Source: Streptococcus suis YS161
GTDB taxonomy: Bacteria > Bacillota > Bacilli > Lactobacillales > Streptococcaceae
Length of the DNA: 64,000 nt
Assembly: GCF_002760245.1 (NCBI RefSeq)
Contig: NZ_ASCA01000087.1
Span: 1-64,000, forward strand
Direction: 5' to 3'
Positions 36,496 to 46,877 of this stretch are shown here, one piece after another (position 1 is the stretch's first letter; every line of letters begins with the position of its first letter). The notes beneath the pieces were generated by a model that was not told the origin of the DNA, searched no databases, and saw only the letters and a list, made by a program, of their open reading frames with translations. The position numbers and the translations under genes are program-made.

Positions 36496-36579
36496 AGCAA
36501 TATCGGTCCTAAGACTGATGGAGAACGAGAAAAAGTAGGCTATACTATAGTCAATCCTAAATATTTTTCATATCTCCTT

Positions 36580-36608
36580 AAAAACACCGACGAAAGTTGG
36601 TGTTTTTT
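36580..36608. terminator. Bidirectional terminator between ssbB and a small membrane protein gene
   Basis: A5CACCGAC pairs with GTTGGTGT5 around a GAAA loop, with one G-U pair. It serves convergent genes. Confidence 0.85.
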
Positions 36609-36621
36609 GCTACTTATTTCT

Positions 36622-36858
36622 CTATTTCCACCATTCTATCAGCATGATAATTAGAGAAAGTAGGAGAACTCCGTAGAAGAAAAAGATGATGTAATGAGGG
36701 TGGCTAAAGAAAAATATCCAGACTAGCCAGAGTAGATAGGCGAATATCATTTTCCCCCAAAAGCCTAATTTACGTTTTAAAAACCATTCAGCAAAACTTT
36801 CGTGGGCTGAAAATCGGCTTTCTAGGTAATCTGTTTTTAGTTCTCTAAAAAATTTCAT
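36622..36858 (-). CDS. Small two-helix membrane protein
   Basis: The 78-residue protein has a charged N-terminus and two hydrophobic segments (MIFAYLLWLVWIFFF and YIIFFFYGVLLLSLIIMLI). I do not recognise a family. A minus-strand extended -10, TGCTATACT (hexamer 36884-36889), and AAGGGGG before the ATG support expression. It is divergent from groES and convergent with ssbB. Confidence 0.65.
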   Translation of the reverse strand: MKFFRELKTDYLESRFSAHESFAEWFLKRKLGFWGKMIFAYLLWLVWIFFFSHPHYIIFFFYGVLLLSLIIMLIEWWK

Positions 36859-36967
36859 AAATCCCCCTTAACTTTTTAATAATAGTATAGCATAGTTTAC
36901 CAATAATGAATAGGTAAATTCTGTCTCATACTTAAGAAGGATTTTTACGAAAAAGGAATAGAATTTC

Positions 36968-36984
36968 CTTGACTATTTTTGACC
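36968..36984. promoter_or_regulatory. Possible CtsR operator
   Basis: On the minus strand GGTCAAAAATAGTCAAG resembles the CtsR box of two GGTCAAA heptads with a 3-bp spacer. The second heptad is imperfect. It overlaps the groE -35. Joint CtsR and HrcA control of groE is known in streptococci. Confidence 0.6.
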
Positions 36985-36996
36985 AAGTGATACAAT
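36969..36996 (+). promoter_or_regulatory. groESL promoter
   Basis: TTGACT at 36969-36974 and TACAAT at 36991-36996 are 16 bp apart, with an extended TGA. Confidence 0.8.
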
Positions 36997-37008
36997 AGGA
37001 AATGTGAA

Positions 37009-37035
37009 TTAGCACTCGGAGGTGAAGAGTGCTAA
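37009..37035. promoter_or_regulatory. CIRCE element (HrcA operator)
   Basis: TTAGCACTC, nine bases, then GAGTGCTAA is a perfect CIRCE inverted repeat. It lies just downstream of the -10, so HrcA represses groESL until heat shock. Confidence 0.97.
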
Positions 37036-37055
37036 AAATACCAGGAGGTAATAAG

Positions 37056-38971
<1,916 letters not shown>

Positions 38972-38985
38972 GAAATAGCAAAATG

Positions 38986-39010
38986 ACACAGCTACTTGGC
39001 TGTGTTTTTT
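38986..39010 (+). terminator. Terminator of groESL
   Basis: ACACAGC (38986-38992) pairs with GCTGTGT (38999-39005) and T's follow. Confidence 0.9.
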
Positions 39011-39034
39011 CTTGAAAATTTCAAACATATCTAT

Positions 39035-39063
39035 TTGACAATGGTTTTGGGATGTGGTACTAT
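39035..39063 (+). promoter_or_regulatory. rpsL-rpsG promoter
   Basis: TTGACA at 39035-39040 and TACTAT at 39058-39063 are 17 bp apart, with an extended TGG before the -10. Confidence 0.75.
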
Positions 39064-39071
39064 ATTAGACG

Positions 39072-39135
39072 GTACTTTTTACTTTTGGTCTCTCAAGAGT
39101 GTACAGGGACGTGCTGACAAATGTTGCAAAAGTAC
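39072..39135 (+). other. Structured leader of rpsL
   Basis: GTACTTTT (39072-39079) pairs perfectly with AAAAGTAC (39128-39135) and encloses a smaller CTCT/AGAG hairpin. It lies at the 5' end of an mRNA leader of about 130 nt. A role in ribosomal-protein feedback is possible but unproven. Confidence 0.5.
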
Positions 39136-39201
39136 ACACAGATAGGGGTTGTCACCAATGCCTTATCACCAAAAATAAAAAATATATACAGGAGAATGTA
39201 G

Positions 39202-39615
39202 ATGCCTACAATTAACCAGTTGGTACGTAAACCACGTAAGTCTAAAGTAGAAAAATCTAAATCACCAGCTTTGAACGTTGGTTACAACAGCCGTAAAAAA
39301 GTTCAAACAAACGTTTCATCACCACAAAAACGCGGTGTTGCAACTCGTGTCGGAACAATGACACCTAAAAAACCTAACTCAGCCCTTCGTAAATTTGCTC
39401 GTGTACGTTTGAGCAACCTTATCGAAGTTACTGCTTACATCCCAGGTATCGGTCACAACTTGCAAGAGCACAGCGTTGTTCTTCTTCGTGGTGGACGTGT
39501 AAAGGACCTTCCAGGGGTACGTTACCATATCGTTCGTGGTGCACTTGATACAGCAGGTGTTAATGATCGTAAGCAAGGCCGTTCTAAATACGGTACTAAA
39601 CGTCCAAAAGGGTAA
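39202..39615 (+). CDS. rpsL: 30S ribosomal protein S12
   Basis: S12 is part of the decoding site. The 137-residue protein has [19 protein letters not shown] and [13 protein letters not shown]. Both lysines whose substitution gives streptomycin resistance (the KPNS and RVKDLPG sites) are wild type. AGGAG precedes the ATG. rpsG follows after 16 bp. Confidence 0.98.
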   Translation: MPTINQLVRKPRKSKVEKSKSPALNVGYNSRKKVQTNVSSPQKRGVATRVGTMTPKKPNSALRKFARVRLSNLIEVTAYIPGIGHNLQEHSVVLLRGGRVKDLPGVRYHIVRGALDTAGVNDRKQGRSKYGTKRPKG

Positions 39616-39631
39616 GAAGGGAGAAATATAA

Positions 39632-40102
39632 ATGAGTCGTAAGAATCAAGCGCCTAAGCGCGAAGTATTGCCAGATCCATTGTATAACTCAAAATTGGTA
39701 ACTCGTTTGATCAACCGTGTTATGTTGGACGGTAAACGTGGTACTGCTGCATCAATCGTTTACGGTGCCTTTGATCAAATCAAAGAAGCAACTGGTAACG
39801 ATGCACTTGAAGTATTTGAAACAGCAATGGAAAACATCATGCCTGTACTTGAAGTACGTGCACGTCGTGTCGGTGGTTCTAACTACCAAGTCCCAGTTGA
39901 AGTTCGTCCAGAGCGTCGTACAACACTTGGTCTTCGTTGGTTAGTAACAATCGCTCGTAACCGTGGTGAGCACACTATGATCGATCGCCTTGCGAAAGAA
40001 ATCATGGATGCAGCAAACAACACAGGTGCAGCTGTTAAGAAACGTGAAGATACTCACAAAATGGCAGAAGCAAACCGCGCATTCGCACACTTCCGCTGGT
40101 AA
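39632..40102 (+). CDS. rpsG: 30S ribosomal protein S7
   Basis: S7 is a primary binder of the 3' domain of 16S rRNA. The 156-residue protein begins [20 protein letters not shown] and contains [19 protein letters not shown]. The length is normal. It forms the str operon core with rpsL, while fusA is separated by 365 bp with its own terminators and -10. Confidence 0.98.
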
Positions 40103-40384
40103 GATTAAGATACAGAGAACGTGCCTGCCGACGAAAAATAGGAAATCGAAGCAGAATGCTTTTGCATTCAATGAGATTTATACCTAAAGGTAGCCACACT
40201 TGTAATTGGCAAAAGCCAAAACAATTGCGTCTCTTTTTTCGTTGACAGCAGGCCGTTCGAGTTCAGTTTCTACATTGGATATATGGAAGTTAACTGAACT
40301 TAATTAAGATGAAGGAACTTCGTTCAACCATCACAAACCGGATTGAGGATGACCTCATCCATTTCACACCATTAGTAAGAAATC

Positions 40385-40416
40385 AAGCGGGTGGGATTTG
40401 CCCACTCGCTTTTCTT
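40385..40416 (+). terminator. Terminator before fusA
   Basis: AAGCGGGTGGG pairs with CCCACTCGCTT, with one G-U pair, and TTCTT follows. It ends 10 bp before the fusA -10, so it stops upstream transcripts. Confidence 0.85.
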
Positions 40417-40422
40417 AAAATA

Positions 40423-40431
40423 TGGTATAAT
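40423..40431 (+). promoter_or_regulatory. fusA extended -10
   Basis: TGGTATAAT lies 36 bp upstream of the ATG. A clear -35 is not seen, so this would rely on the extended -10. Confidence 0.65.
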
Positions 40432-40467
40432 AAAGTATAAAACTAAAAAAATAGGAGAACAAACCTC

Positions 40468-42549
40468 ATGGCACGCGAATTTTCATTAGAAAAAACTCGT
40501 AATATCGGTATCATGGCGCACGTTGACGCGGGTAAAACAACGACAACTGAGCGTATTCTTTACTACACTGGTAAAATCCACAAAATCGGTGAAACTCACG
40601 AAGGTGCATCACAAATGGACTGGATGGAGCAAGAGCAAGAGCGTGGTATCACTATCACATCTGCTGCGACAACAGCTCAATGGAACAATCACCGTGTAAA
40701 CATCATCGACACACCAGGACACGTGGACTTCACAATCGAAGTACAACGTTCACTTCGCGTTCTTGATGGTGCGGTAACCGTTCTTGATTCACAATCAGGT
40801 GTTGAGCCACAAACTGAAACAGTATGGCGTCAAGCAACTGAATACGGTGTTCCACGTATCGTATTTGCTAACAAAATGGATAAAATCGGTGCTGACTTCC
40901 TTTACTCAGTAAGCACACTTCATGAGCGTCTTCAAGCAAATGCTCACCCAATCCAATTGCCAATCGGTTCTGAAGATGAGTTCCGTGGTATCATCGACTT
41001 GATCAAGATGAAAGCTGAAATCTATACTAACGACCTTGGTACAGATATTCTTGAAGAAGATATTCCAGCTGAATACCTTGACCAAGCTCAAGAATACCGT
41101 GAAAAATTGGTTGAAGCAGTTGCTGAAACTGATGAAGAATTGATGATGAAATACCTTGAAGGTGAAGAAATCACAAACGAAGAATTGAAAGCTGCTATCC
41201 GTAAAGCAACTATCAACGTTGAATTCTTCCCAGTATTATGTGGTTCTGCTTTCAAGAACAAAGGTGTTCAATTGATGCTTGATGCGGTTATCGACTACCT
41301 TCCAAGTCCAGTTGATATCCCTGCTATCAAAGGTATCAACCCAGATACAGATGCTGAAGAAGAGCGTCATGCTTCTGATGAAGAGCCATTTGCAGCTCTT
41401 GCCTTCAAGATCATGACTGACCCATTCGTAGGTCGTTTGACATTCTTCCGTGTTTACTCAGGTGTTCTTAACAGCGGTTCATACGTAATGAACACTTCTA
41501 AAGGTAAACGTGAGCGTATCGGACGTATCCTTCAAATGCACGCAAACAGCCGTCAAGAAATTGAAACTGTTTACGCAGGTGACATCGCCGCTGCGGTTGG
41601 TTTGAAAGATACTACAACTGGTGACTCATTGACAGATGAAAAAGCAAAAGTAATCCTTGAGTCAATCCACGTTCCAGAACCAGTTATCCAATTGATGGTT
41701 GAGCCTAAGTCTAAAGCTGACCAAGACAAGATGGGTATTGCCCTTTCTAAATTGGCTGAAGAAGATCCAACATTCCGCGTTGAAACAAACGTTGAAACTG
41801 GTGAAACAGTTATCTCTGGTATGGGTGAGTTGCACTTGGATGTCCTTGTTGACCGTATGCGTCGTGAATTCAAGGTTGAAGCAAACGTAGGTGCTCCTCA
41901 AGTATCATACCGTGAAACATTCCGTGCTTCTACACAAGCTCGTGGTTTCTTCAAACGCCAGTCTGGTGGTAAAGGTCAATTCGGTGACGTTTGGATCGAA
42001 TTCACACCAAACGAAGAAGGTAAAGGATTCGAGTTCGAGAACGCTATCGTCGGTGGTGTGGTTCCACGTGAATTCATCCCAGCGGTTGAAAAAGGTCTTG
42101 TAGAATCTATGGCTAACGGTGTTCTTGCTGGTTACCCAATCGTCGACGTTAAAGCTAAGCTTTACGATGGTTCATACCACGATGTCGACTCATCTGAAAC
42201 AGCCTTCAAAGTGGCAGCATCTCTTGCCCTTAAAGAAGCAGCTAAATCAGCTCAACCAACTATCCTTGAGCCAATGATGCTTGTAACAATTACTGCACCA
42301 GAAGATAACCTTGGTGACGTTATGGGTCACGTTACTGCACGTCGTGGTCGCGTTGATGGTATGGAAGCTCGTGGTAACACACAAATCGTTCGTGCTTATG
42401 TGCCTCTTGCTGAAATGTTCGGTTACGCAACTGTTCTTCGTTCAGCAACACAAGGTCGCGGTACCTTCATGATGGTATTTGACCACTACGAGGATGTACC
42501 AAAATCTGTACAAGATGAAATCATTAAGAAAAATGGTGGCAATGCTTAA
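40468..42549 (+). CDS. fusA: Elongation factor G
   Basis: EF-G drives ribosomal translocation with GTP. The 693-residue protein has G1 [12 protein letters not shown] near residues 17-28, [22 protein letters not shown] and NKMDK. The remaining translational GTPase domains II-V follow normally. AATAGGAG precedes the ATG. Its own extended -10 lies upstream. What follows is mobile-element debris rather than the gapA gene usually found here in streptococci. Confidence 0.98.
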   Translation: MAREFSLEKTRNIGIMAHVDAGKTTTTERILYYTGKIHKIGETHEGASQMDWMEQEQERGITITSAATTAQWNNHRVNIIDTPGHVDFTIEVQRSLRVLDGAVTVLDSQSGVEPQTETVWRQATEYGVPRIVFANKMDKIGADFLYSVSTLHERLQANAHPIQLPIGSEDEFRGIIDLIKMKAEIYTNDLGTDILEEDIPAEYLDQAQEYREKLVEAVAETDEELMMKYLEGEEITNEELKAAIRKATINVEFFPVLCGSAFKNKGVQLMLDAVIDYLPSPVDIPAIKGINPDTDAEEERHASDEEPFAALAFKIMTDPFVGRLTFFRVYSGVLNSGSYVMNTSKGKRERIGRILQMHANSRQEIETVYAGDIAAAVGLKDTTTGDSLTDEKAKVILESIHVPEPVIQLMVEPKSKADQDKMGIALSKLAEEDPTFRVETNVETGETVISGMGELHLDVLVDRMRREFKVEANVGAPQVSYRETFRASTQARGFFKRQSGGKGQFGDVWIEFTPNEEGKGFEFENAIVGGVVPREFIPAVEKGLVESMANGVLAGYPIVDVKAKLYDGSYHDVDSSETAFKVAASLALKEAAKSAQPTILEPMMLVTITAPEDNLGDVMGHVTARRGRVDGMEARGNTQIVRAYVPLAEMFGYATVLRSATQGRGTFMMVFDHYEDVPKSVQDEIIKKNGGNA

Positions 42550-42597
42550 TTAATTGCCAAAGCGGCTCTTTGTCAACTGTAGTGGGTAGACGAAAAG

Positions 42598-42741
42598 CTA
42601 ACACCTAGAGAGGACGAACTTCGTTCTCTCTTTTTCAATATTCAAAGCGATGTAAATCTTTGTTTTAAAGTTCTTACAGTTCCTAAAGCCGAAAGCCTGT
42701 CTCTTGATGTCCTTGATGAGTTTATTGGTCGCTTCCAGTTT
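42598..42741 (-). pseudogene. C-terminal remnant of an ISL3-family transposase
   Basis: The minus strand reads KLEATNKLIKDIKRQAFGF, then RNCKNFKTKIYIALNIEKER and TKFVLSRC before a stop. These 47 residues are the typical end of streptococcal ISL3-type transposases. The rest of the gene is missing: the frame is cut at 42741, exactly where the IS630-type element begins. It is a scar, not a functional gene. Confidence 0.8.
42607..42635. terminator. Terminator used by fusA
   Basis: An 11-bp stem with one G-U pair, AGAGAGGACGA (42607-42617) with TCGTTCTCTCT (42621-42631), is followed by T5. It lies inside the ISL3 remnant. Confidence 0.8.
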
Positions 42742-42780
42742 ATACTTAACTAAAAACAAAATCTGAAGTATAATAGAAAC

Positions 42781-43862
42781 ATGGAATTTACTAACGAAAT
42801 GATTAAAGAGCTCAAAACAGCTCTAAAAGATAAAAACTTAGCACCTTATCACAAACGTATTCAGGCAGTATATCTCAGGGCTATCCATACTCCCTACAAA
42901 GCGATTATGGACATGCTGGATGTCTCACACGATACAATTTGGAGACTGACTAAGAAATATCAAGAACATGGTTTAACAGGTCTTACTTCAGATGCTAGAG
43001 GAGGTCGTCGCCACTCTTATATGACAGTTGAAGAAGAACAAGCTTTCTTGAGTGAGCAGTTAACTTCTGCTGTAAATGGAGAATTTGTAACTGTTGAATC
43101 CCTCTATAGAGCTTATCAAGATAAAATTGGTCGCACGACAACTAAAGATGGCTTCTACCAACTATTGAAACGTCATGGATGGGTCAAAGAATCAAAAGAT
43201 TCTTTGAGACGGGAAATAAAGCTTACGCAGTAAGCAACAAAAGTTAGCCACCGTCCAGAACATCCAAAGAAAGCAGACGCCGAAACAATTCTAGCGTCTA
43301 AAAATAAAATCTTTGTACAAGGAAAAGTCAGGCGAGCGGTTTCTTGAACAAAATTCCTATAAGCAAACCTGTCTTCGCTTTCCAATTTCCGAGCTCAGGA
43401 AAAAGTCTGCTCCCAGCAGACTTTTTGTATCAAGATGAGGCAGGGTTTGGTCGGATTAGTAAACTAGGGGCATGTTGGAGCCCTAAAAACCACCGTCCGA
43501 ATATCTCAAGTCATCACATCCGCGAATTTCGTTACTGCTATGGTGCGGTAGATGCCCATACAGGTGAATCATTCTTCATCATAGCTGGTAGTTGTAATAC
43601 CGCTTGGATGAATGAATTTTTACGACAATTCTCAGAAGCTTATCCCAATGACTACATCATTTTAGTCATGAACAATGCAAATTGGCATAAATCTCAGACA
43701 CTTGAAATTCCTGATAATATTGAATTTACATTCATACCACCATATACCCCAGAGATGAATCCCATTGAACAAGTTTGGGCAGAAATCCGGAAACGTGGCT
43801 TTAAGAACAGAGCCTTTCAAACATTGGAATCAGTCATTGATAAGCTCCAAGAAATCATTTGA
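42781..43862 (+). pseudogene. IS630-family transposase, broken
   Basis: Residues from 42781 form the helix-turn-helix part (PYKAIMDMLDVSHDTIWRLT and a winged-helix following). An in-frame TAA at 43231 interrupts it, after which the same frame continues (ATKVSHRPEHPKKADAETI). Then a 110-bp insertion at about 43315-43424 shifts the frame. The DDE part resumes as LYQDEAGFGR in another frame. The second catalytic Asp, normally in MDNAxxH, is Asn (VMNNANWHKS). The final Glu is present in NPIEQVWAEI. The enzyme cannot work. Confidence 0.85.
43315..43424 (+). repeat. About 110-bp insertion inside the transposase
   Basis: Removing this segment rejoins AAAATCTTT to TTGTATCAAGAT, restoring NKIFLYQDEAG. 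CTTT occurs at both junctions. The inserted ends are imperfect inverted repeats (GTACAAGGAAAAGTC against GATACAAAAAGTC on the other strand, the latter including the flank), and a strong AAAAAGTCTGCT/AGCAGACTTTTT hairpin closes it. It looks like a miniature non-coding element. Confidence 0.6.
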
Positions 43863-43941
43863 GGGTTAAATAGTGAGAATCTAAAAAGTATTGTCCATAG
43901 AAAATGGGTTTGTTCAGATTTTGAAATTGAATGAGTATAAA

Positions 43942-44270
43942 CCTAAGACTTCACCAAAGCGTAGACCTGTTTTTAATTGAAGATAGAGCAAGTAGTCAAG
44001 AATATTGTATTCCTTGTTTATGCTATATTTTCAAGTTGATAGAAGCTTATAGTAATCAACAGTACTTGTGATAGCTTTTTCAGTTTTGACTTTCCGACTA
44101 GCTTGTCCTGCGAGGATAACTCCGTCAGTAAAATCGGTAATGGAAAGTTTGTCTCGTTTAGCGAATTTTAATACTTTTCGTATTTCTGAATTTAGTCTTC
44201 TAACAGTATGGTTACATGCATTTTCTTCATGCGTTTGTCCTGCGGCGTGGGTTGAAAATTTGACAAAATG
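43942..44270 (-). pseudogene. Tyrosine recombinase (integrase) remnant
   Basis: The minus strand from 44270 reads HEENACNHTVRRLNSEIRK, then VLKFAKRDKLSITDF, and later NILDYLLYLQLKTGLRFGE. The last part contains the first catalytic Arg region (TGLRxGE) of phage/ICE integrases. A TGA (LLST*KYSINKEY) interrupts the frame, and the gene is cut at 43941 by the end of the IS630 element, so the H-R-Y catalytic residues are gone. It suggests past integration of an island at this site. Confidence 0.7.
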
Positions 44271-44288
44271 ACGGGGGGGGGGTACAAT
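44260..44288 (+). promoter_or_regulatory. Polysaccharide locus promoter with G10 tract in the spacer
   Basis: TTGACA at 44260-44265 and TACAAT at 44283-44288 are separated by exactly 17 bp. The last 10 bases of the spacer (44273-44282) are all G. Gain or loss of one G would change the spacer to 18 or 16 bp. It is 34 bp upstream of galE. Confidence 0.75.
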
Positions 44289-44321
44289 AGAAGTATTAGT
44301 GTCTGAAAATAGAAGGAAAAA

Positions 44322-45349
44322 ATGAAGAAAATATTAATTACAGGTGGTTGTGGTTATATTGGTTCTCATACTTGCATAGTGTTACTTGAAGCAGGCTATA
44401 AGCAGGCTATGATGTTGTTGTGATTGACAACTTGATTAACTCTAGCAAGAAAAGTTTAGAGGCTATCGAAACAGTTACAGGAAAATCTTTAACATTTTAC
44501 CAAGGTGATATTCGTGATAAGGAATTGTTGGAGAATATTTTCAAACAGGAACAGATAGAAGCTGTTATACATTTTGCAGGGCTAAAAGCTGTTGGGGAAT
44601 CAGTTGAAATACCTTTGGAATATTATCACAATAATGTGGCAGGAACATTGACATTACTCGAGGTGATGCGACAGTACAATTGTAAAAAGATAATATTTAG
44701 TTCTTCAGCCACAGTGTATGGAGATCCCGAGATAAATCCAATTCCAGAAGATGCAAAACTTTCTGTAACCAATCCATACGGTAGAACAAAATTGATGCTT
44801 GAGAATATTTTGCGTGATTTATACCACTCAGATCAGACTTGGAAGATAACCCTATTAAGGTATTTTAATCCTATAGGTGCTCATCAGTCGGGATTACTGG
44901 GAGAAAGTCCACAAGACATCCCTAATAACTTGCTTCCCTATATCACACAGGTCGCTATTGGTCAGCTTCCCTATATTCGGGTTTTTGGTCAAGACTATCC
45001 GACCAAGGATGGTACGGGAGTGAGGGACTATATTCATGTGATGGACTTGGCTACAGGGCATTTAGCGGCTTTAGAACATTTAGAAAATCAACAAAGTTTA
45101 GAAGTTTATAATTTGGGAACAGGTCAGGGTTACTCTGTTTTAGAACTAATCCAGATGACGTCTGAAGTTGTTGGTCAGTCGCTCCCTTATAAAATCATGG
45201 ACAGGCGTCCTGGTGATATTGCAACATGTTTTGCGGATGCAAGTAAAGCTGAACAAGAATTGGGATGGAAAGCTCAGTTTGATATTAAAGACATGTGTCG
45301 AGATTCTTGGAGATGGCAACAAAAGTATCCTCAAGGATTTAAAGATTAA
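44322..45349 (+). pseudogene. galE: UDP-glucose 4-epimerase, frameshifted
   Basis: GalE interconverts UDP-glucose and UDP-galactose using NAD. The start [20 protein letters not shown] carries the NAD motif GxxGxxG. An 11-bp tandem duplication (AAGCAGGCTAT twice, about 44389-44410) then shifts the frame and gives a stop at 44421-44423. The remaining 310 codons continue intact from 44420 ([19 protein letters not shown] ... YGRTKLMLE with the YxxxK pair). A GTG at 44420 overlaps the stop but lacks a ribosome site. Loss of one copy would restore the gene. It is the first gene of the polysaccharide locus. Confidence 0.88.
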
Positions 45350-45375
45350 GTAGAAAAAGGAATGATATTCTCGTT

Positions 45376-46113
45376 ATGGAAGAAATTAAAAATGAGCAAA
45401 TAGATTTGATGAATGTTGTTCGATTTTTGCGGACAAATCTTTTTAAAATAATTATTCTAGGACTAATTGGTGCTATTATCATGTTTGGATATGCTATGTT
45501 TATGGTTGCTCCAAAATATAGTTCTACAACTCAGTTATTGGTCACGCGTAATGAGACCATTGAGCAACAAAGTTACCAAAATGAAACAAGAACCAACCTA
45601 GAGATGATACCGACTTACAAAGAAATTTTGATGAGTGAACCGGTGTTAGATGAAGTGGTCAAGGAAGTTGGAGGACAGGTTACAGTAGGTCGTTTGAAAA
45701 GCAATTTAACATTCAACCATTCTGATGAGAAATCTCAAACCTTTACGCTATCATTAAAATGGGATAGCCCTGATGAGGCACAACGAATACTAACGATTAT
45801 AACAGAGAAGTTTACACAGGTCTTACAGACGATTTATGGGGACAATGTATCTAAGGTGGTTGTTCTATCAAAAGCGTCTTATAGTGCGGGGAAAACGGAA
45901 CCAAATTTAAAAAAATACGCCTTAATTGGTGCTGTGATTGGCGGAGTTTCAGCCATTGTACAAGCACTTTATATGATGTTGGCAGATAATACAGTAACTA
46001 ATGCAGAATTTTTAGAAAGTATGAACCTAGTTGTTTTGGGGGAACTGTATACCATGTCCCCAAAAGAACAGCAAAATAGTCGCTTAGAAGAACAGAGTTC
46101 AAGACGTAGATAG
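45376..46113 (+). CDS. wzd: Wzd: Wzz-type chain-length and kinase-activator protein
   Basis: Wzd is the membrane part of the tyrosine-kinase pair that controls polysaccharide length and export. The 245-residue protein has one transmembrane helix near residues 25-48, an extracellular Wzz loop with the YSSTTQLLV start and PTYKEILMSEPV, and a second helix near 178-200. A short cytosolic C-terminus follows that would contact Wze. Such proteins normally follow wzg, which is missing here. wze starts 24 bp downstream. Confidence 0.9.
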   Translation: MEEIKNEQIDLMNVVRFLRTNLFKIIILGLIGAIIMFGYAMFMVAPKYSSTTQLLVTRNETIEQQSYQNETRTNLEMIPTYKEILMSEPVLDEVVKEVGGQVTVGRLKSNLTFNHSDEKSQTFTLSLKWDSPDEAQRILTIITEKFTQVLQTIYGDNVSKVVVLSKASYSAGKTEPNLKKYALIGAVIGGVSAIVQALYMMLADNTVTNAEFLESMNLVVLGELYTMSPKEQQNSRLEEQSSRRR

Positions 46114-46137
46114 ATAAGTTGGAAAGGAGGCAATCTA

Positions 46138-46860
46138 ATGTTGTTTAAAAAGAAACGTAGAAATAGACAGAGTTTGGCTGTTGAACAAAAAAAAGGAGCA
46201 CCACTTTATACATATGTAGAACCAGAAGCACTAAATTCTGAACGAATTCGAATGTTGCGCACTAATTTAGAGTTCATACAAGTTAATGATTCATTGAAGT
46301 CGATTGCGGTGACATCGTCTATTCCTGGAGAGGGAAAGTCAACAGTAGCGGCAAATTTGGCGGTAAGTTTAACGGCGACAGGAAAGAATGTTTTGCTTGT
46401 TGACACTGATTTAAGAAGACCAACTGTTCATAAGACACTTAGGGTGTCAAGATTTCCTGGGATATCAGATTTAATCTTAAACCCCAATCTTCCAGCCAAA
46501 GATGTTATTTATTTCAAGGAAGATATCTCGCTCTTTGTTATGCCAGCGGGCGAGTTGCCACCAAATCCATCAGAGTTGCTCGCCTCTCAGAATATGAAGA
46601 AAATTATGGGGGAACTGGAAAAGCATTTTGATTATATCATTTATGATGTTCCGCCGATTAATAGCGTTACAGACCCTCAAATTATAGCGAGCCGTGTTGA
46701 TGGAGTTATCCTTGTCGTACGCTCTGGCTATGTGCAAAAAGATGAGGTGAGAAGGAGTAGGACAGCTTTGGAAAATGTCGAGGCGCGGATTTTAGGTTGT
46801 GTGTTAAACGATGTGCCAATGGACCAGGATGATAAATACTATTATTACAAAAAAGAGTGA
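46138..46860 (+). CDS. wze: Wze: bacterial tyrosine kinase
   Basis: This cytosolic BY-kinase is activated by Wzd. Walker A is SSIPGEGKST near residues 60-70, Walker A' LLVDTDLRRPT near 85-96, and Walker B YIIYDVPPI near 165-173. The autophosphorylated C-terminal tyrosine cluster is DDKYYYYKKE. Its phosphatase (wzh) is not in the cluster as far as the window shows. GGAGG lies upstream of the ATG. Confidence 0.93.
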   Translation: MLFKKKRRNRQSLAVEQKKGAPLYTYVEPEALNSERIRMLRTNLEFIQVNDSLKSIAVTSSIPGEGKSTVAANLAVSLTATGKNVLLVDTDLRRPTVHKTLRVSRFPGISDLILNPNLPAKDVIYFKEDISLFVMPAGELPPNPSELLASQNMKKIMGELEKHFDYIIYDVPPINSVTDPQIIASRVDGVILVVRSGYVQKDEVRRSRTALENVEARILGCVLNDVPMDQDDKYYYYKKE

Positions 46861-46877
46861 AGATTTAGGAGAGAAGA

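Larger units (their letters stand above)
40103..40467 (+). other. Structured rpsG-fusA intergenic region
   Basis: The 365 bp hold no gene. They contain a GAATGC/GCATTC hairpin and a TTGGC-AAAA-GCCAA hairpin followed 10 bp later by T6 (about 40209-40239). A perfect 9-bp inverted repeat AGTTCAGTT/AACTGAACT spans 40260-40300, and a TGAGG/CCTCA hairpin follows. A terminator at 40385-40416 and the fusA -10 come last. Confidence 0.55.
42741..43939 (+). mobile_element. Degenerate IS630-family insertion sequence
   Basis: The element is about 1.2 kb. Its ends are imperfect inverted repeats: the left reads TATACT ... CAAAATCTGAA, and the right on the minus strand reads TATACT ... CAAAATCTGAA, with 21 of 29 positions alike counting the flanking TT. 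Both ends are TA dinucleotides, as IS630 elements target TA. The transposase inside is broken in three ways. Confidence 0.82.

Noticed and set aside
36541..36550. TATACTATAG as a promoter for a small RNA between ssbB and the next gene
   Set aside because: There is no convincing -35 and only about 40 bp to the terminator; support is too weak.
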